This document shows positions 24,930 to 36,833 of a DNA stretch of 64,000 nucleotides, in pieces. This DNA is from Acholoe squamosa. Taxonomy: Eukaryota > Annelida > Polychaeta > Phyllodocida > Polynoidae. The position numbers and the translations under genes were made by a program. The number at the start of each line of letters is the position of its first letter. Position 1 is the first letter of the stretch. The DNA lies in NCBI GenBank assembly GCA_949317995.1, contig OX439036.1:23782854-23846853 (forward strand). Reading direction: 5' to 3'. Below the pieces are notes generated by a model that was not told the DNA's origin, did no database searches, and was given only the letters and a program-made list of their open reading frames with translations.

Positions 24930-25980
24930 CTTCAGGGGCCTTTTTCTGTTTTTCTAATGAATTCATGAGGCAAAGAGTATTTCTAAATGGAGTTGGACGA
25001 TTATTCACAATCGTTAATACAGTTTAATCATTGCACTGAAATGGGTTCTAAGCAATCATGAGAATTCTATTACTGTATGTGGTTTGATGAGAAGCCTTAG
25101 GGTTGATGAATAACATTTATGCTCATTTTGTGCATTTCTTATTGGGAGTTTTGTATGAAGTCCAAAGGTGGGACTAAGTCAAATAACTGCCATTTATTTA
25201 CAATTGGAATGGATAAATAATGAGTTAAATGTATGGGCATACAATATTCAGCATAATTAATCACCTTCAATACAACGTTTCACCATCTTACTTGATTTAT
25301 AAAAGTGACTTACATTTGATGAATTATAAAAGTCATTTATATATGCTTTATCTCCATAGGAGTAACTGTCTGAATTCTTTCAAACTAGAATGTGACGGAA
25401 ATACAGGGGGGGGGGCTGTCACATCGCCATGATCTCGGGGGAAAGAATACCCTACTGAGGTTTGCCTGGAGGAAAAAATCCATATTTCTAGGTTAACTAG
25501 GGTGTTTTGGGGCAAAATATGGCAGATGAATCAAGAAATCTGTTATTCTCTACTAAAACGAGTGAGGTTAACAACCTAATTTGGTCTTAATCCAAATTTT
25601 CTCTTATGTGAAGCACACAACTGCTTTAAAATATTTCCCCCACAGAAACGGCGGACGTTGTGGTGACGTCACACGTTGCCTGTGACATCGCCGTAACTAT
25701 TCAAAACAGCGCAGAGTGCCAGTGTAGTGTTGGAACGGGTATCAACAATGGTTTGTCGTCTACAAGAATAATCAGAAATACCACTCAACGAAAATTCAAG
25801 CAGAAATAGATTCAGGATAATATACATTGCATTCTCTTTTGATAATCGTTGAGTGAAATCCTATACAAACCCATTTCTCTTACAACATAGAAGGAGTATT
25901 GTGGGCATACAATAATCGTTTAGTCCTTTTAGAAACACTTTATTACGATCGTTTAAAAACACAGAAAAAGGGCCCTGAAG
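24930..25980. mobile_element. Non-coding TIR element of about 1.05 kb
   Basis: The left end CTTCAGGGGCCTTTTTCTGT and the inverse complement of the right end, CTTCAGGGCCCTTTTTCTGT, match at 19 of 20 positions. Inside are a CRE palindrome at 25664-25671 and a smaller inverted pair around CACTCAACGA (25780) and TCGTTGAGTG (25845). No open frame of note and no clear target duplication. Confidence 0.6.
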
Positions 25981-27331
25981 GACTTGTTTATAGTTTATTT
26001 TTTTCTCTAGGACTTCTTAGCACTGAGAAGTCATACAGAAGAACCTTTTCCAATCATACACTCAGCAACCAATAGGTGAAAAGAGCTGGGCGAGCTTATC
26101 TGGCCTCACATCAACTGCTGCCTATTCCCCAATGCTTATGCCGGAAAAGCCATACCCTGTCAGTATCCCAGCCTCACTCTCTGCATACCATCTGTTGACA
26201 GGCGGCTGGAAGGGTAGTTAGGGGGCTGTCGTGTGTGAGGAACCATTGCATGGGATAAAAGGAGGATTGCTTGTATGATGCTGGAAATAGTACTCCGCAA
26301 CACACACCTTCATCTCGTCCACCAGCAACATAGCTGGTAATTCTAGACTAGCATTATAAGCATATTACCATGCCAGCTGAAGAGAGGGGGCATCCAAACT
26401 TGTTGATATCAATGGTTAACCAGTTTTCAGTAGAGGTTCTGACATCTTAAAAAGTTAAAGTAGTACCACAGTGATACTGGGCATTTGCTGCCTTCTACTC
26501 CAATATAGTTCTAACCTGGTGTGAAATTGATAATTTCCTTTACTCTAACCTTGGTAATCCACACATGAAAAGACACTTACATCCCCAGAGTGAATGTAGA
26601 AGGCATGATTTTCTAAGGGTCATGCATCCAGTTTCATATCTCATATCAAATAATGATGGTGTTTTATACTATCAGCCACCAGATATTGATTCTTGGCAGC
26701 ATTCCCCCAGGACAATAGAAAATCGTGTAGATGTATTCTCCTGCACTCTTCTAGGAATCTCTTATGTTTGTTGGCCAACAAAAAGTCTAAATCTGGTAGA
26801 GTGAAAATGAGGGGATGGGCTATGATGATACAAGGTCCTCAGAACCTATTCATTTGACGTGAAGCCAATAAAGACATAGGCCATCATCCATTCCATGAGT
26901 AACTTCAATTCTGTTCAACAGTTTTTGAGTGAATCCAAAACCATGGTATACAGAATCAACAAAATGAAAGACAAACGCAAATCAACAAATAACACTGACA
27001 ATCTTTCGGGGGACCCTGACTGGGAATTATGAAGTGGGCAGATGACATTCGTCTAGGAGTAGTATTCACTTTTAACCCGTAGCTACTGATAGCTTTCAGC
27101 AGAATGATTTCTTTTGCGGGCTGGGGGTTCGTCTCTCATTTGTTTGATTCAATTTATACCAATTAGTTTCTTATATCTTGTGGTGCTTCAAATAGTAATT
27201 GAAACCCTGAAGTAATTATCAAAGATAATTAATCCAAGAAACGGAGTAGCAATGACTACACAACATATCTTATCGGTGATCTACGGATAAAAACAAACCA
27301 TTCTCATTGTGCCCAGAGGAATATATGCCCA
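25981..27331. other. Unassigned spacer
   Basis: No gene, RNA gene or inverted repeat that I can support. The frame at 26565-26804 has no recognisable motif. Confidence 0.4.
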
Positions 27332-27679
27332 CACTGAAAACCCACCGCTATTGGAAAGTCGTCATGTATGACTAATTTAGGGTCGACAGACCATTGTGAC
27401 TACCCTAAGTCGTCACACTGACCACATTGGCTTTGCCAGTAGTCTGTTTATATACCATAAGAGGGCCCCACTATGCATTCCTGTAAAATATTTGATGTTC
27501 CATTGGGTGTAGAGAGGCTCAAATATGTACATTGTACTTATTGTATATTCTATCATGAAAAGGGGAAATAAGAATCATTTGATACAAACTACTTGTAGAA
27601 AGATGGGAATGTTTTAGTGGAAATATAGAAAAGTAGATAGATCATTCAGGTAATAACACCTCTCTAATGGCTAGTGCTA

Positions 27680-28201
27680 CCCACTGGGCACATCAACATT
27701 GATTCAGCGTTGAAACAACATTTGCAATGTTTGCATATCAACGGTTGATATAGGGTTGAAATATAGTTGAATTTCAAAGTTGACACAACATAATCAAAAT
27801 CAACTGTGATTCAACATCTAACCATCAGCGCTGATTCAACGTTTGTATTTATATGTTGATTCAACATTGACACAACATTGACACAACATTGATATGATGT
27901 TGAAACAACGTTGATACTTGTTAGGGCATTCTTTGTTGACATGTCAATGTTAAATCAACATTGAATCAGCATTGAAATCAATATTGTTGATTCAACATTG
28001 ACAAATCAATGTTGAGTCAACATTGAATTGAGAACAATATTTCAACATTGATATGGCAACTGTTGATTGGATGTTGAAATGATGTTGGTTGACAACATTG
28101 AAATAGAATCATTGAAAAGGTGTTGAAGACAGGTTGATCAACATCATCAACACAATATCAGTGGGTTGTCAATGTTGATGCAACGTTCTGTGCCCACTGG
28201 G
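27680..28201. mobile_element. 522-bp element with CCCACTGGGCACA ends and 8-bp TSD
   Basis: The ends are CCCACTGGGCACA and the inverse complement CCCAGTGGGCACA, and both sides carry the identical 8-bp sequence TAGTGCTA (27672-27679 and 28202-28209). The interior is almost entirely degenerate copies of a palindromic word, TTGAATCAACATTGA and variants such as CAACATTGACA, about 20 times in both orientations. An 8-bp target duplication is known for hAT and P superfamilies, but the ends do not decide between them. No coding capacity. Confidence 0.8.
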
Positions 28202-28469
28202 TAGTGCTATAACTCCTTACTCATTGACTGTGCCTATCATAATACTAGATCAGTGTACTCACACAGTTCTATGTAAGGTTCAACTAAACCTATGATAGTG
28301 GGTTAGGACCCCCCCCCCCTCCCACTGAATAAATACTGATGTATGGGTGAGAGGCTGAATATGATTTACAAACAAAAACAATTGGGAAGTCGTAGAAGAT
28401 GAAGAGGGAGACTAGAATATCTATATAAGTTCTACTCATGTTGATGTGGCTTTAAAGGGTGGCCATACT

Positions 28470-29413
28470 CACAGTGACGACACCTATTACCGTAATTCGA
28501 ATTACGGCGATCAAAGATGGCGGCTGGTGAGTTCACTTCATTTCTTCTCTATTGATTTATAAGATATCTATGGTTATTTCAAGCAACTTGTGTGGACAGA
28601 TTGAAGTATTGGCATTCCTGCTTAATACCCAACCCTTGGATTAACTTGATGTGTACTAGTTAAGGCAGGAAAAGACCTTTTTAAAAACGCCGGTATTACC
28701 GTAATTCAGGAAGAGGTATTACCGTAATTCTGACGTTCACTTTGCCAAGTATTACCGTAATTCTGAGCAAAATATTACCGTAATGCACTCTCCTTTAATA
28801 CTAATGCCCAGCAGCAAATATCCTCGTGTAAATAATGCCAAAGAACAGTGCAGGCAAATGCCATAATGGGATTCCCTTGATATGGACCATAGCTTCATAT
28901 ATCAAAAATGTATAGAATTACGGTGATACCTTGTTTGTAAACGAGAATTACGTAATACTTGACCACATGGATGTGATTTCATTCCTAAACGATGAATAGG
29001 TTAGCCTGAAGGGGAGAGTAGTTTTCTTAAAGCTTTTAGGAACGTGTCTGACAGATTTGGATCTTCTACATGGCAGTGTATAGCCAGAAATCGAAGCAAA
29101 ACTGACATGATACTCTAGAATTACGGTGATACCTATCATGAATTACGGTGATACCATGTTTTGATAACAAATCGAATTACGGTAATACCAATGAAAACTG
29201 GTCATGTCTCCCACACACAAACTATTGTATAAAGAAGATAACCTGGTTAACCCACGGATAGACATGTCTCTTAACCAGATGTGTATGACCTAGGAACAGC
29301 TAAAACAACCTCTTTATATGCTAAATGTCACCTCTTGACTTTGTTTACAAACTCACCAGCCGCCATCTTTGATCGCCGTAATTCGAATTACGGTAATAGG
29401 TGTCGTCACTGTG
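28470..29413. mobile_element. 944-bp element with 64-bp perfect TIRs and motif arrays
   Basis: The first 64 bp are identical to the inverse complement of the last 64 bp, beginning CACAGTGACGACACC and containing the palindrome GTAATTCGAATTAC. ATACT at 28465-28469 and 29414-29418 is a probable 5-bp target duplication. The word TATTACCGTAATTC recurs inside the left half (about 28693, 28716, 28751 and 28778) and its inverse complement inside the right half (about 28918, 28944, 29119, 29140 and 29172). Perfect TIRs indicate recent activity; the motif arrays look like transposase binding sites. No protein is encoded. Confidence 0.8.
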
Positions 29414-29557
29414 ATACTGACGACTTTAGATCATCAGTGATGACCCTATGTCATCACCTTTGACTACCCCATGACAACCTAAAGCTGTAGGTATTGTCAA
29501 CCTGAGGACCTAAAGTCGTTAGTGTTGACGATTTTGAGTTCCCGTAGGTTTTCAGTG

Positions 29558-30056
29558 CAGTAAATTGGCGAGTTTGCTAAGCCATTATCTTATGTTTCTT
29601 AGCTGCATATTCTTAATAGGTAGTTCAGCTCAAAATCCTTGAACGCCCACATATCCATAGCTAGACTGGTGGCATATGACAGGATGTGGTATGAACACTC
29701 TTGTCAGTTCATTTGCTGACGATAAGAGCATTTGAAAAGTTGATAGGATATCCTAACTGTGATCTAATCTCATGGTAATATTCTCATTATTGGAATATTA
29801 TCTCAGAGATGGCAGAAGGCCACCCAAACAATGACAGATGATAAATGTATTCAGGAATAATTTTACTCTATGTTAGTAAATTGGCTGAGGCAAAAGACAA
29901 AGGGGAGGGACATCTCCTGTAGAGCTTCGGTAGACATTCAGGAACTATTGATTGCATAACATTTGGGAACTTACCAAGGCTATTGTCTCAGTAATGCATG
30001 TAGCTGTCTGAAAAGTGTAGTCTCATTACATGATGAACTCTTCTCATGTTAATATC
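29558..30056. other. Unassigned spacer
   Basis: No gene or repeat recognised between the nested elements and the long inverted-repeat structure. Confidence 0.4.
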
Positions 30057-30389
30057 AGTAGTATTAAGGGGCAAACTCAGTGCATAGGAACAGCTACTGA
30101 AATCGATTTGACCTACTTACCACCTGGAAGTGACCTAGTTTTGAGACAGGAAGTGACCATATATGGGCATGTGACCTACTTTCTCGAGCTCTGATTGGCT
30201 GAGAGATAATTTATGCAAATTTATGCTATGACATCATCCCGTGATGATCATGTGATCACAACAAAAAATGTAAACAAAAACAAAACCTACCACATGGTCA
30301 GTCGCAGCAGAAAAAGTAAACAAAAACAAACCTAGTCTTGCCCAAGTCTGTAGTATAAGCAAATGGTAGGGAGTGTTTATTTTAACAAA

Positions 30390-30595
30390 CAGGGGTGGTG
30401 GTTAGGTAGGTAGGTAGGTAAATAGGTAGGTAGGGTATGGTAGGTAGGTTTATATAGGGTGTGCACGAATTTTACACGCGCGTGTGTGGCCTCCCCCCAT
30501 AAAATACTTAAGGGGTGCCCCAACCCCATAGCCTACCCTACCTTACCCTACCCTACCCTACCCTACCTACCTACCTACCTACTTTAGCCTAGTTT
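30390..30595. repeat. TAGG / CCTA tracts inside the left arm
   Basis: GGTA-type tetramers at 30398-30450 and CCTA/CCCTA units at 30530-30580 face each other around a 75-bp core, so the arm itself can fold. The same arrangement occurs inversely at 36140-36160 and 36340-36500. Confidence 0.8.
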
Positions 30596-31569
30596 ACCTT
30601 TAAATCTTAGTTAGGCCCTTTTCCCCAGTATGTATTAGCCCCACTTAAACTGACCACCGAGTTGCTACTGCGAGCATTGATGGTGCAAGGTTCACTCACC
30701 GCTCAGCTGATCATGACTCCTGCTTCACTACTTCTGAGCTTATCCACTTCTCACAAAAGAGAAAGGGAGGTTTTTATATCAGACATAAGGGTTGGTGTAG
30801 AACAAGGTAAGCTGTTTCAACTGTGGCGGTATTGTCCTGAACATCATCCTTCAGACGCATTTATTCCTCCGTTTCCTTCAAAACAACACTGCACCTTTGA
30901 TAAAGAACGCCAAACACTCCTTTTGGCCATCCATAAAAAAACTGATCACAAAAAGTAAAAATTGGCAAGTAGCAGGGATTGAGCTTACTCATAATCTTGT
31001 AATGCACATTATGAGATGTCATGCCATACCCTGCGCATCCTCAATCTCTTTCACACACCAAAGGCAAAAAACTTTGTTTCTAAAAAAAAGTCCAAAGGGT
31101 GGAAATTCAATTGTTATTGATCCCACTTTGGTAGAAGCGTTGATAAAAATAACACTATTTCAGGCGGACAAAATTACATTATCCCCCCTTGTCTCAAATC
31201 GTTTACGAAAGGGTGTTTAGAACTGAAGTTGGTCACTCCTCACCACCCTGTTTGCATGATACACTACTGTCATTGTCATCTCTCCTCCAGGATTAAAAGA
31301 CAAGTGTGGATTTCATCCTTCCCTCCAGTCCCACTCATCATAACATTCTGCCACCACAATCCCCCACAACAACAACCACTGGACACTGGTCCATGCTTGT
31401 ATGATGAACGGTTTTTGTTTTTTTATGTTTGAGCTAACATGAAGGGTGGTAAAAGCAGGCATGCACCTGACTAGGCATAACACAGGGTCAAAAGAAAAAA
31501 AAAATGTGTTGGATTTTACTTGCTCATGATAACACTTTTTTTCACCCCACCTTTAAAAAATAAATGCGC

Positions 31570-34500
31570 CATATCACCATGTATAATTTACACATTTACC
31601 ATTTACACGCTGTTTACATGTCACACACTGTTCACAACCATCTGTGCTACATGCTCCAGAAATTAAATAATGACAGCAGCACTCCCAGTAATAGCTTTTA
31701 ACCCCACTCATCATCATCATAAGTCATGAACAAAAAATATTTCAGGAATGGATTCACTGACATTACCATTTTGTTCGCCAGGATCAAAAAGATGAGTGTG
31801 GATTTCATTCTTACCTCTAGTCCCACTCATTATGACATTCTTTAACCACAACCCCTCTTTTTTCCCCTCCCCCAAGCAACCATGCGTCTGACCTGGCGTA
31901 AATGTGTTGGATTTTGCTCACTCATCATAACACTCTCTTTACCACACTGTTAAAAAAATAAACTCCCGCATTTTGCATATCACCATGTACAAATTGGCAG
32001 TTTACACGCTGTTTACATGTTATAAGCTGTTCACAACCATCTGTGCTACATGTTCCAAAAGATCAAAAGACAGCAGCACACCCAATGGTATCGGTGTTCC
32101 AGGATCAAAGCTAGTCTTCGGATTTAACCCCCCTCCTACCTTTAGTCCTACTCAATCATAACATTTTTTCACCACAACCTCTTTGTAATGTTAACTCTAT
32201 GGCGACCCCTCCATATATGTCAACTTTATGGTGTTGGCTCTGTACTGCACGCCATGGTTATGGTAAGGCTATTAAAAAAGCATTCTCCATCAGCATGTTG
32301 AAAATCAGCATGGGGGAAATTCCTTTAAGATCAAGCAAAAGTTAGCTTCATTATACCTATAGACTTTTACACTGCTCACTCGCATTAGGATTAATTTATA
32401 AACCCTTTTCACCAGCTACACAACTAAGAACACTGTATAAACACCCAAAAGTGTGACACAAAACTGATATATACACACCACAATGTCTCATATAGGACCC
32501 AACAATCAAGTGGAAATTTCCAATTATCCAAATTTTCAAGATTTCCAAATTTCCAAAATCCTGCTGCAGCATCCTTAAGTGCAAGTATGTCTTTTTATTT
32601 AAGAGTAAAATCTCTTGGTTGTGGAGTGTTTTAAAATGCTTGAAATAGAGTAGTTCTCTTCCACAACCACCCAGTCATGGCTGGGTGGGAGTAGGAGGTA
32701 CAAACACTTCCATGTAGAGCACAAAAAACAGTGATCCATTCCCACTTGTCAGTGATTTTTGTTCAAAATATAAACTTTTGTGTTACGATGTCTGGACAGT
32801 GTGATAGGTCATATTCTTGCTATCTATGTTAGTGGCATCAAAAAAGCCCAGGTAGCACACAAAAATGTATCGGGCCAACATTGGGCCAACGTTGGCTGCC
32901 CGACCAGTGGCATTTACCAAGCTAATGCCAACATTGGCCCAATGTTGGCAGAACATCAGCAAATGGTTGGCCCCTGGCCGACCATTTGCAGATGTTTGCC
33001 GACCAAAAGCCAATGTTGGGCCTATGTTGGCATTTGGTTGGCACCGTCGAGCCTATGTAGACAGGATGGGCAGCCTATGTAAAGCCGATGGTTGGGCCAA
33101 CGTCGCCCAACATTATGCCAATGTCTCTGTGCTACCTGGGAGACCACAACGTATAACCTATGAAAGAAATCTAACATTTACCTAAATGTTACAAAAATTC
33201 TACTTTTTACACACAAGATTTTCCTTATTTTAGAAAAAAAGGTTACAAAAAGTTTACAAATTTACCTAAATGTTACAAAAATTCTACTATTTACACACAA
33301 GATTTTACATTGATACATGGTCTTAACAAAATGAAAGAAATGGTCTTAACAAAATGAAAGAAATGTAACATTTTACGAAAATGTTACAGAATTTTCGTAA
33401 AATTTTACAAATTTGCCAAAATGTTATGAATATTTTACAAAAAATCTCACTTTTACAGACAAGATTTCTCTGTGTGCAATAGAAAAAGAAAGGAGAGATT
33501 TTTTTAAATGTCCAAGGGTAAAGTGCTTACACAGTCTTGACACACGCTTCTTTTGATATACTGATAACTTATTCCCTGTTTGTTCTGTTCTAAAGCCTTT
33601 GTTGGTCACCATAGCACTTTTTTCAGTTTGCAAACCTTTTTTGTAGTTAATTTGTTTTGTTTTTGAATTACTCATTTACAGCTCTTTTTTTTAACCCCTT
33701 CCCCACTTCCTATGTAACATTTGGAGTTTAAGGCTGTCATCTCGTCTCCTTCTCCTCTCAAGTACAAACTAAAGTTTACACATCACCATATGGATTAGAA
33801 GAAAAGTGTTAACTTTTAGCACCTACATCATAACATTCTCCCACCACAACGTAAAAAATAAATGACCCTATAAACATTGTCACGCCACCTATGCCATATG
33901 TTTCAAGATCAAAGAAAGGAGTTACTCAACATTACATTCTCTCGACCACATTGTTGAAAAATAAACAGAGTCATATCACCATGTACAAATTAGCAGTTTA
34001 CATGCTGTTTACATGTTACACTCTGTTCACGACCATCTGTGCTACATTCTCTAAGATCAAAGACATCAGCAGCAGCAGCAACACTCCCAATGGTACCTGT
34101 GTTCCAGGATCAAAGCCATTCATCTGATTTTACTCCCTATCATAACATTTCTTCACCACAATGTAAATTCTATGGTCTCCACTGCATATTCAAACCCTAA
34201 TAATAATTGATGATTAAGCTCTAAATATATTATAAACCATAATAATGTCTAAAAACACAATAAATCAGCCTTTTTCATCAAAAATACATAATAATATGGT
34301 GATTTTTATCATAGATTTTGATCCCCAAAAATTGGCATAATAATCTGCAAATTTTGATTATTAGAACAGTTGCCATGGCAACCAGGAACCGGCATATAGG
34401 TTGATTTCTTATGAAAAATGTTCATTTTACCATCCAAATATGGGCCATTTCTAATGAAAATGGTGTATTTTAAATGAAACCATTGAATTCTGCATCAAAA

Positions 34501-35250
34501 ATAAGCTTAATGTATTTTTATAATGGTTTTAGAGTAATTTGGCCCTCCAATGCCCCCTGGTGGCCTAATGGGGAATTAAAAATATGTTCAGATAGCAATG
34601 TCTGAGACAGTTTGGTGAATAAAACACCGGAATTAGGTTTAAAGAAAGTCCCATGGTTGTTAATGCGATCCTGTGAGTTGTATGTGCACCATGAAGATGA
34701 AAATGAGTGTGACCAAAGGGACTGCTGCCCCTATATTTTGAAAATATAAAAATGGGAAATAAATGCTTCAACAAGTATGGGTCCTCATACCAAAAAATTT
34801 CCTCTTGACAATTTCTGTGTCTGTTTCTGACAATTTTCCATGGCAAGGCTGTCATGGCTGTGTCGAGGATAAGGTGTTGACAATAACCCCGTTTTCCATG
34901 AGCATGTGGTTCAGGATAAGCAAATGGCCATGTCGATCACATCATCAGCTATAACAATGTATCTACAATGAGTGTAAAGGTAGTCTGTATCAATTAAGCT
35001 GCAATTTTATCCCTTTAAAACCAATTTTGTGTTAATCTGAGCAGCAGCAGCAACTGGTTATTGTGTGAAAACTGGTTATCCTGTGACAACATGTGGTTAT
35101 CCTGTGACACACAACCTGTCGACTCCAGAAGTTACAATTTTACATGCTGTTAACCTGTTACACTCTGTTTACATCCATCTGTACTACATCCTCCAGGATC
35201 AAAAGACAATGCCACTTTCAATGATACTAGTGTTCCAGGATTAAAGCCAG
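31570..35250 (+). repeat. Four interspersed copies of a ~100-bp block
   Basis: Copies at about 31570-31665, 31975-32110, 33975-34115 and 35128-35250 share, in order, CACCATGTA, GTTTACATG, CTGTTCAC, CATCTGTGCTACAT and a GATCAAA word, several followed by GTGTTCCAGGATCAAAGC. Spacing is irregular, so these are an amplified internal module and not a simple tandem array. Intervening 33190-33440 has repeated ATGTTACAAAAATTCTAC units. Confidence 0.7.
32847..33140. mobile_element. MITE of 294 bp with CCCAGGTAGCACA ends
   Basis: Perfect 13-bp TIR, CCCAGGTAGCACA. The interior is made of palindromic words such as GGGCCAACATTGG and CAACGTTGGC in both orientations. It resembles the 27680-28201 element in plan (CCCA...CACA ends and CAACNTTG cores) but differs in sequence. 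The open frames over it are repeat translations. Confidence 0.75.
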
Positions 35251-36833
35251 TCATTAAATTTTACCCCTACCTACCTACGCGTGTGTAAAAGTTGGAGTAA
35301 ACACTTTTACCCTTGGACATTTTTAGAAAAAGTAAAATTTTTGTAATGATTTTCATGACATTTTGGTAAATTTTGTAAAATTTTACAAAAGTTTTGAAAT
35401 ATTTCTTTCATTATGTGAAAAAATCCAGATTAAAACTGTTTTTCAACATGGATTCAGTGTTGTACATATCAAATAGTTCTTAACTTTACCATAGACACGC
35501 TTGGCGTCAAACCCATTACTCCCCCGTGAAGGCGAAAAAATAATTTTTCATTCGAGCTAATTTTCAAGGAAGGCTACCTTTCAGGGCTTTTAGCTTCAGA
35601 GAAAACTAACTCCGTCTACTTTCTGCCTCAGTCATTGTTTGAACCTGCTATTGCAAACATAGCTAGAATTGGTAGCACATGTTATTTTAATACCTGGCCT
35701 AAAATTCCATGGGTATTACACAAATGCCAACAACCAATTGAAGCTTAAGAAATTAGATCATGTATAAAGTATCCATCAAGCAATCACCGCTCAAAAAACT
35801 AGGTTATACTTTCCCCTACCTCTAAAGCTACATGGATATTACACTTCACTTCCTGACTACAAGGGGGCTCCACTAAACCCAGCTATAAGTAGTTCCAATA
35901 ATATCCGGAGTAGGGGCACCACTAGTTTTTTTTATAACCACAAGAGGGCTCCACTAAACCCAGCTATAAGCAGTTCCAATATATCCAGTAGGTGTTACCA
36001 TGAGTTGTAGGTGCAAAAGATATGGTACAACCACACCCCATGGCGACTATAGAAATAAACAATCTACAGCAGGCTGCTACAGTAGCAGGCAGTGTTTACT
36101 TTGGGTAAGACAAGTTTGTTTTTGTGTATGTTAAACTAGGCTAAATTAGGTAGGTAGGTAGGTGAAATAGGTTATCTAATGATTTTTGCTTGGACAGTGC
36201 CTTTTTGGTTATAACCCCGGTGCATTATCAGGCCATAACCCTACTCTGAGACCTTTTCTTTGTCTTCAAGAAGCTGCACGGGTCGTGGAAAATTGAACCC
36301 ATAAACCCACTCGTGCTGTCTCATAACATTGATTAAACGCTAAGTAGGGTAGGGTAGGGTAGGGTAAGGTAGGGTAGGCTTTGGGGTTGGAGGCACCCCT
36401 TAAGCATTTTATGGGGGGAGGCCGCACATGCACGTGTATAACATGCGCACACCCTATATAAACCTATCTACCCTACCCTACCCTACCTCCTATTTACCCA
36501 CCTACCCACCACCCCTGTTTGTTAAAATAAACGCTCCCTACCATTTGCTTTTACTACAGACCTGGGCAAGACTAGGTTTGTTTTTGTTTTACATTTTCTG
36601 CTGTGACTGACCATGTGGTCGGTTTTGTTTTTGTTTACGTGATCATCATGTGATGGCGTCATAGCATAAATTTGCATAAATTATCTCTCAGCCAATCAGA
36701 GCTCATCACATACCCATATATGGTCACTTCCTGTCTCAAAACTAGGTCACTTCCGGGTGGTAAGTAGGTCAAATCGATTTCAGTAGCTGTTCCTATGTGC
36801 CGAGTTTGCCCCTATATACTACTAATGAAAATC

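Larger units (their letters stand above)
27332..29557. mobile_element. Outer TIR element hosting two nested insertions
   Basis: The left end CACTGAAAACCCACCG and the inverse complement of the right end, CACTGAAAACCTACGG, agree at 14 of 16 positions. Both flanking parts carry repeated GTCGTCA and GACTTTAGG-type motifs in both orientations. Without the insertions at 27680-28201 and 28470-29413 the element would be about 750 bp. No protein is encoded. Confidence 0.6.
30057..36833. mobile_element. 6.8-kb structure with long terminal inverted repeats
   Basis: The left arm (30057 to about 30610) and right arm (about 36110-36833) are inverse copies. Both start AGTAGTAT, then GGGGCAAACTC, AGGAACAGCTACTGAAATCG and a common series down to TAGG/CCTA tracts. 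The right arm holds about 170 bp not present in the left (36170-36345). The interior has no recognisable gene but four copies of a roughly 100-bp block, a nested MITE at 32847-33140 and a dispersed repeat at 34410-34530. Long inverted ends starting AG recall Polinton/Maverick elements, but no polymerase, integrase or capsid frame is present and no target duplication is clear. It may be a non-autonomous derivative or a foldback element. Confidence 0.65.

Noticed and set aside
30530..30580. Interstitial telomere
   Set aside because: The units are CCCTA and CCTA, not the animal CCCTAA, and they sit symmetrically in both arms of an inverted repeat.
30662..31220. Two overlapping plus-strand frames (98 and 107 codons) inside the 6.8-kb structure
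   Set aside because: Neither has a motif known from transposase, integrase, polymerase or capsid proteins. A hairpin at about 30990-31020 accounts for part of the sequence.
30057..36833. A complete Polinton/Maverick
   Set aside because: It has long inverted repeats starting AG, but no polymerase B, integrase, protease, ATPase or capsid frame, no clear 6-bp duplication, and is much too short.
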